DNA of 64,000 bases from the NCBI GenBank assembly GCA_035689345.1, contig DASSLR010000038.1:36812-100811 (forward strand), given 5' to 3'. Shown here piece by piece: positions 60,819 through 64,000 of the stretch. The position numbers and the translations under genes were made by a program. The DNA comes from CF-118 sp035689345. GTDB taxonomy: Bacteria > Chloroflexota > Dormibacteria > Dormibacterales > Dormibacteraceae. The notes beneath the pieces are model-generated. The model was not told where the DNA came from and ran no database searches. It worked only from the letters and a program-made list of their open reading frames with translations. Numbering within the stretch: position 1 is the first letter of the stretch; the number at the start of each line of letters is the position of its first letter.

Positions 60819-61361
60819 ATCAACGCACTGCCTGAGGAAGAGGCCGCGGTCGAGCCTGTTTACACACCAGGTTCGGCCGAAGACTTTGCGCGCCTCTACA
60901 CCCGCTCGTACCGCCGCATCCTGATCACGCTCATCGGCATGCTCGGCGACCCCGCGGCGGCGGAGGACTGCACGCAGGAGGCCTTCGTGCGCGCGTTCAA
61001 GGCCTGGGCGACATGGCGGCCGGGTGCCCCGGCCGAGGCGTGGCTGCACCGGATCGCCATCAACGTCGCGGTCTCGCACTGGCGGCGCCAGCGCCTGCGC
61101 GAAGTGGGCGAGATCATCAAGCGGATCGGCAGGCCGCCGGCGCCGCCTTCCCCGGCTCTCATCGCCGAGAACACCGAGCTCGGCCGCGCGCTGCGCAGGA
61201 TCCCGGCGAAGCAGGCGGCGGCCATCGTCCTGCGGCACTACCACGGCTACACGAACCGCGAGATCGCGGCCGCTCTCGGCATTCCGGAACGGACCGTGGC
61301 CTCTCGCCTGGCCGCGGCGAAGGTTCGGCTGAAGGTCGAGCTGGCGGACTGGAGGGAGTGA
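60819..61361 (+). CDS. ECF-like sigma factor, copy B, apparent non-canonical start
   Basis: About 180 residues. Region 2 (EDFARLYTRSYRRILITLIGMLGDPAAAEDCTQEAFVRAFKAWATW) and region 4 (IPAKQAAAIVLRHYHGYTNREIAAALGIPERTVASRL) match copy A closely. The first ATG (60939) is inside region 2. Upstream to the in-frame TAA at 60774-60776 there is no ATG, GTG or TTG. ATC at 60819 has a GGGGGG run about 7 bases upstream; CTG 60828 is another option. The membrane partner gene starts 38 bases after the stop. Confidence 0.8.
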   Translation: MNALPEEEAAVEPVYTPGSAEDFARLYTRSYRRILITLIGMLGDPAAAEDCTQEAFVRAFKAWATWRPGAPAEAWLHRIAINVAVSHWRRQRLREVGEIIKRIGRPPAPPSPALIAENTELGRALRRIPAKQAAAIVLRHYHGYTNREIAAALGIPERTVASRLAAAKVRLKVELADWRE

Positions 61362-61399
61362 TTGGGTACCTCACCTGTGGTAGGCGTTTGAGTTAATCC

Positions 61400-61867
61400 A
61401 TGGCCAGCCAGAAGCCGGATTTCGAGCAGCACCTGGAGGCCGACCTACGCGTGCTGCTGGACCCTTACGCCGCCGGCACGATCCCCGCCTGGACCGAGCC
61501 CTCCCGGGCGAGGCGAGTGATGCCACTGGTCGGCGGCGCGGGCGCCGCGCTCGCCGCCAAGATCGCGACCGGGGCGGCCATCGCGGTCCTCGCCGCCGGC
61601 GCCACCACCGGAATCGTGGTCACCCACAGCGTCAACCCGGTGGACTGGGCGAGGCAGGTCACGCATCCGCAGGCACAGCCGACGCAGCAGCAGCCCCACC
61701 CGGCACGCACGAGCCCGGCGGCCGCCGCGACCACGTCGCCCAGGGCCGCGAGCACGCCCTCAACCCCGATCGTCAGCGCCCCTGCCCTGCCGACGGTGAG
61801 CGCTCCCGCGCTTCCGAGTGCCACGCCCCTGCCGGTGCCGACGCCGAGCACGCCCGCGATCCCTTAG
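61400..61867 (+). CDS. Single-pass membrane partner of sigma factor B (anti-sigma-like)
   Basis: 155 residues from ATG at 61400. It has the acidic start (DFEQHLEADLRVLLDPYAAGTIPAW), one helix (about 43-72, VGGAGAALAAKIATGAAIAVLAAGATTG), the SVNPVDWARQV motif, and then a long Pro/Ala/Thr/Ser-rich outer tail. The first 95 residues align with the partner of sigma A; the tails are unrelated, one Asn/His/Lys-rich and one Pro-rich. It lacks a zinc anti-sigma motif. A dispersed repeat starts 21 bases past its stop. Confidence 0.65.
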   Translation: MASQKPDFEQHLEADLRVLLDPYAAGTIPAWTEPSRARRVMPLVGGAGAALAAKIATGAAIAVLAAGATTGIVVTHSVNPVDWARQVTHPQAQPTQQQPHPARTSPAAAATTSPRAASTPSTPIVSAPALPTVSAPALPSATPLPVPTPSTPAIP

Positions 61868-61887
61868 CCCGGCGTCCGGATACTCGT

Positions 61888-61946
61888 CGTTTGCACACAA
61901 ACGCGTGTTATTTCGCGCGCATTCAACGCGTTTGCATGCAAACGCG
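61888..61946. repeat. Dispersed paired-palindrome repeat, copy 4
   Basis: TTTGCACACAAA at 61890 and TTTGCATGCAAA at 61931 are 41 bases apart, as in the other three copies. The right unit CGCGTTTGCATGCAAACGCG is a perfect 20-bp palindrome. The spacer reads GTGTTATTTCGCGCGC. It fills the gap between convergent genes and ends 9 bases from the cysS stop. Confidence 0.9.
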
Positions 61947-61955
61947 CATTTGCCG

Positions 61956-63344
61956 TCAGGGGCGCCGCACCTCCCAGCGCTGGCCTTCCGGCGTATCCGT
62001 GACGGCCACGCCCATGGCCGCAAGCTCGCCGCGCAGGCGGTCGGCGGTCGAGAAATCCCTGGCGGCGCGCGCCCGCTCGCGCGAGGACAGAAGAGCCGCC
62101 GCGCCGACCGGCAGCGATTCATGAGGACGCGCGCGCGCGAGGTCCAGCCCGAGCACCCGGTCCCAATCGGCCAGCAGCCGCGCCTTCGCGCCGGGGGTGA
62201 CGTCGGAACGCACGAGGTCGGCGACGAGCGCCATCGCACCGGGTAGGTCCAGATCATCCGCGAGCGCGGAACGGAACCGGTCCTCGTAGTCCCCGCGCGG
62301 ACCATCGGGCGCGTTCGACCACTCGGCCATTCGGTCGCGCAGCTGGCGCAGCGCGTGGTCGGCGCCGCTCATCGCCTCCGGGCTGAAGTTCATCTTCGTC
62401 CGGTACTTGGCCTGGAGCGTCAGATAGCGGAACGCCAGAGGGTCGTAGCCCTGCTCGACCAGCTCGGTGATGCGGAAGAAGTTGCCGGCCGATTTGGCCA
62501 TGCGCGTGCCCGACAGCATCAGGTGCTCACCGTGCACCCAGCATCCGACGACCTGGTGGCCGGTCACGCCCTCCGACTGCGCGATCTCCGCCTCGTGGTG
62601 CGGAAAAACGTTGTCCGAGCCCCCGGTGTGGATGTCGAAGCGCTCGCCCAGCAAGGACATCGACATCGCCGAGCACTCGATGTGCCAGCCGGGGAATCCG
62701 GGTCCCCACGGGCTTTGCCAGACCTGCAGGCGATGCTCGCCGGCGCCTTTCCAGAGAGTGAAGTCGCCCGGATGCCGCTTACGCGGGTCGACCTCGCCGC
62801 GCGTCCCCGACAGCAGTTGATCCGTGGTGTTGCGCGACAGCCGCCCGTATGCCGGAAAGCTCGCGATGTCGTAGTAGACGGTGCCATCGACCTCGTACGC
62901 GTGGCCCTTCTCGATCAGCTTCGCGATGATCTCGATCATCTGGGCGATGTACGCCGTCGCTCGCGGGTACTCACGCGCCGGCCTGATGTTGACGAACCGC
63001 GCATCGTGCATGAACGCGTCGGTGTAGAAGGCCGCGATCTCTTCCGGTGACTTCTTCTCGAGACGCGCCGACACGAGCATCTTGTCCTCGCCGCGGTCGA
63101 AGGAATCGTCGGTGAGGTGGCCGACGTCGGTGATGTTCATCACCTGGTGTGTCTCCAGGCCGAGGTACTCGAGGGCGCGCGTCAGGACGTCGGCGAACAT
63201 GTATGTGCGCAGGTTGCCGACGTGCGCGAAGCGGTACACCGTCGGACCGCAGGTGTAGATCTTCACGTGGCCCGCAGCGAGCGGACGCAGCTCTTCCTTG
63301 CTGCGGCTCATCGTGTTGTAGAGCCTCACGAATCTATCTTTCAC
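61956..63344 (-). CDS. cysS: Cysteinyl-tRNA synthetase
   Basis: 462 residues from ATG at 63344. The first zinc ligand is in IYTCGPTVY (Cys32), the HIGH-type motif is HVGN (41-44), and further zinc ligands are in WHIECSAMS and FPHHEAEIAQSE. The KMSKS-type motif is RMAKSAGNF at about 283. The C-terminal DALR-type helical domain (SRERARAARDFSTADRLRGELAAMG) is present, favouring CysS over the mycothiol ligase MshC. It charges tRNA-Cys. It is convergent with the sigma-B module and divergent from the partial hydrolase gene. Confidence 0.93.
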   Translation of the reverse strand: MKDRFVRLYNTMSRSKEELRPLAAGHVKIYTCGPTVYRFAHVGNLRTYMFADVLTRALEYLGLETHQVMNITDVGHLTDDSFDRGEDKMLVSARLEKKSPEEIAAFYTDAFMHDARFVNIRPAREYPRATAYIAQMIEIIAKLIEKGHAYEVDGTVYYDIASFPAYGRLSRNTTDQLLSGTRGEVDPRKRHPGDFTLWKGAGEHRLQVWQSPWGPGFPGWHIECSAMSMSLLGERFDIHTGGSDNVFPHHEAEIAQSEGVTGHQVVGCWVHGEHLMLSGTRMAKSAGNFFRITELVEQGYDPLAFRYLTLQAKYRTKMNFSPEAMSGADHALRQLRDRMAEWSNAPDGPRGDYEDRFRSALADDLDLPGAMALVADLVRSDVTPGAKARLLADWDRVLGLDLARARPHESLPVGAAALLSSRERARAARDFSTADRLRGELAAMGVAVTDTPEGQRWEVRRP

Positions 63345-63346
63345 CT

Positions 63347-64000
63347 ATGCGACCGTACCGGCTGGACGGAAAGGCCGTGCAGGCCGCCGACATCAAAGGA
63401 CGCGTGCTCGTGCACGACCTTGGCCACGAGCTCCGCAAGGGCGCCATCCTCCGCGCCGAGGACGTCGACGCCGTGCGCCGGGCGATCGGGGTCGACAGGG
63501 TCGCCCTCTGGGGGACGTCCTACGGCACGAAGGTCGAGCTCGCCTACGCGCTCGCTCACCCGGATCACGTCGAGCGCATGCTGCTCGACTCGGTGGTGCC
63601 CACGACCGGTCCCGACCCTCTCGGCCTCGACACGCTGCAGGGGATCCCACTCGGAATGCGCGCGCTCTGCGGAAACGCAGCCTGTCGGGCGATCTCGCGC
63701 GATCTCGCCGGCCAGGTCGCGACCCTGGCGAACCGCGCCGCGGTGACGCCGATCCAGGGTCGCGTCCGAACGCCGTCAGGGCGGCCGGTGACCGTGTCGC
63801 TCGACGGGCTGACGCTGCTCAGCATCGTCGTCAGCACCGATCTCAGCTCCGGGCTCCAGGCCGAGCTGCCGTCGGCGATCTCCGGCGCCGTCGCCGGGCG
63901 GCCGCAGGCGCTGCTGCGGATCGCCGCCTTCGGGCAGGGCGGTCTCAGCCTCGCTGACGCGTCGTTCAGCTCGGGCCTCTTCCTCGCGACGATGTGCAGC
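63347..64000 (+). CDS. Alpha/beta hydrolase (TAP-like peptidase) with foreign N-terminus, 3'-truncated
   Basis: The frame from ATG 63347 is open to the window end (218 codons). From about residue 40 it matches tripeptidyl-aminopeptidase-type hydrolases: VDAVRRAIGVDRVALWGTSYGTKVELAYALAHP with the nucleophile elbow GTSYG, then LLDSVVPTTGPDPLGLDTLQG. The first 40 residues do not fit that family: there is no signal peptide or entry strands, and YRLDGKAV, GRVLVHDLG and LRKGAILRAEDVDAV resemble the start of molybdopterin-binding proteins. The catalytic Asp and His would lie beyond the window. A recombination or assembly join near 63460-63480 is possible. Confidence 0.6.
   Translation, partial: MRPYRLDGKAVQAADIKGRVLVHDLGHELRKGAILRAEDVDAVRRAIGVDRVALWGTSYGTKVELAYALAHPDHVERMLLDSVVPTTGPDPLGLDTLQGIPLGMRALCGNAACRAISRDLAGQVATLANRAAVTPIQGRVRTPSGRPVTVSLDGLTLLSIVVSTDLSSGLQAELPSAISGAVAGRPQALLRIAAFGQGGLSLADASFSSGLFLATMCS

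Overview
This is a 64 kb piece of a very GC-rich, gene-dense bacterial genome. GTG starts, 4-nt start/stop overlaps and long antisense open frames are common. No rRNA, tRNA, CRISPR array, transposase or prophage gene was found. The gene mix (class II fumarase, PruA, CysS, GreA, GNAT/acyl-CoA synthetase fusion, TadE/TadG-like pseudopilins, DUF2079, B12-dependent radical SAM, S53 peptidase, and many small one-helix proteins) fits an uncultivated soil lineage of the Chloroflexota / Candidatus Dormibacterota / Actinomycetota type. That placement is inferred from protein flavour, not from a marker gene.

Layout. 1-5.4 kb: end of an M20 peptidase, a carbamate-kinase-like/receiver fusion whose motifs are mostly lost, an MFS carrier, a methyltransferase, a 20-residue lysine-rich microprotein with its own promoter-like and terminator-like signals, an amidohydrolase and a two-helix microprotein. 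5.4-10.8 kb: NUDIX-like protein, membrane Ser/Thr kinase with an outside sensor domain, nucleotidyltransferase, DUF2079 membrane protein, small secreted proteins. 10.9-16.7 kb: ilvE, FAD oxidoreductase, GNAT/NDP-forming acyl-CoA synthetase, membrane protein. 16.7-25.0 kb (minus): a tightly coupled envelope operon of nucleotidyltransferase, giant GT2/GT39-like glycosyltransferase fusion, B12-binding radical SAM enzyme, beta-propeller lipoprotein, DoxX protein, second lipoprotein and a protein of unknown function. 25.1-31.5 kb: pruA, enoyl-CoA hydratase, MarR plus a DrrAB-like ABC exporter, GT87-like membrane protein, GNAT. 31.6-41.3 kb (minus): nine co-directional, mostly overlapping genes (fumC, enoyl-CoA hydratase, K+ channel, CDF transporter, GNAT, S53 peptidase, PrsW-like protein, zinc-ribbon membrane protein, LysE/RhtB exporter). 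41.3-49.4 kb: Ppx/GppA with a duplicated gene start, zinc CDF transporter, large nucleosidase-like protein, small proteins, acyl-CoA synthetase, greA. 49.4-55.2 kb: three Tad-type pseudopilins and a GGDEF/HD-GYP protein. 55-64 kb: exonuclease, DUF1998-type helicase, two paralogous sigma-factor/membrane-partner pairs around an EamA transporter, cysS, and a truncated, possibly chimeric hydrolase.

Most unusual signals. (1) A dispersed intergenic repeat, seen four times, is built of two CGTTTG-YATRC-AAACG-type palindromes always exactly 41 bp apart and placed beside stop codons. (2) A sigma-factor plus one-helix membrane protein module is duplicated, and both sigma genes lack any ATG/GTG/TTG at the position where homology needs a start. 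(3) The envelope operon at 16.7-25.0 kb has a fused glycosyltransferase whose coding sequence contains a palindromic repeat in frame. (4) Two proteins have kept a fold but lost catalytic motifs: a carbamate-kinase-like/receiver fusion and a PrsW-like protein with zinc ribbons at both ends.
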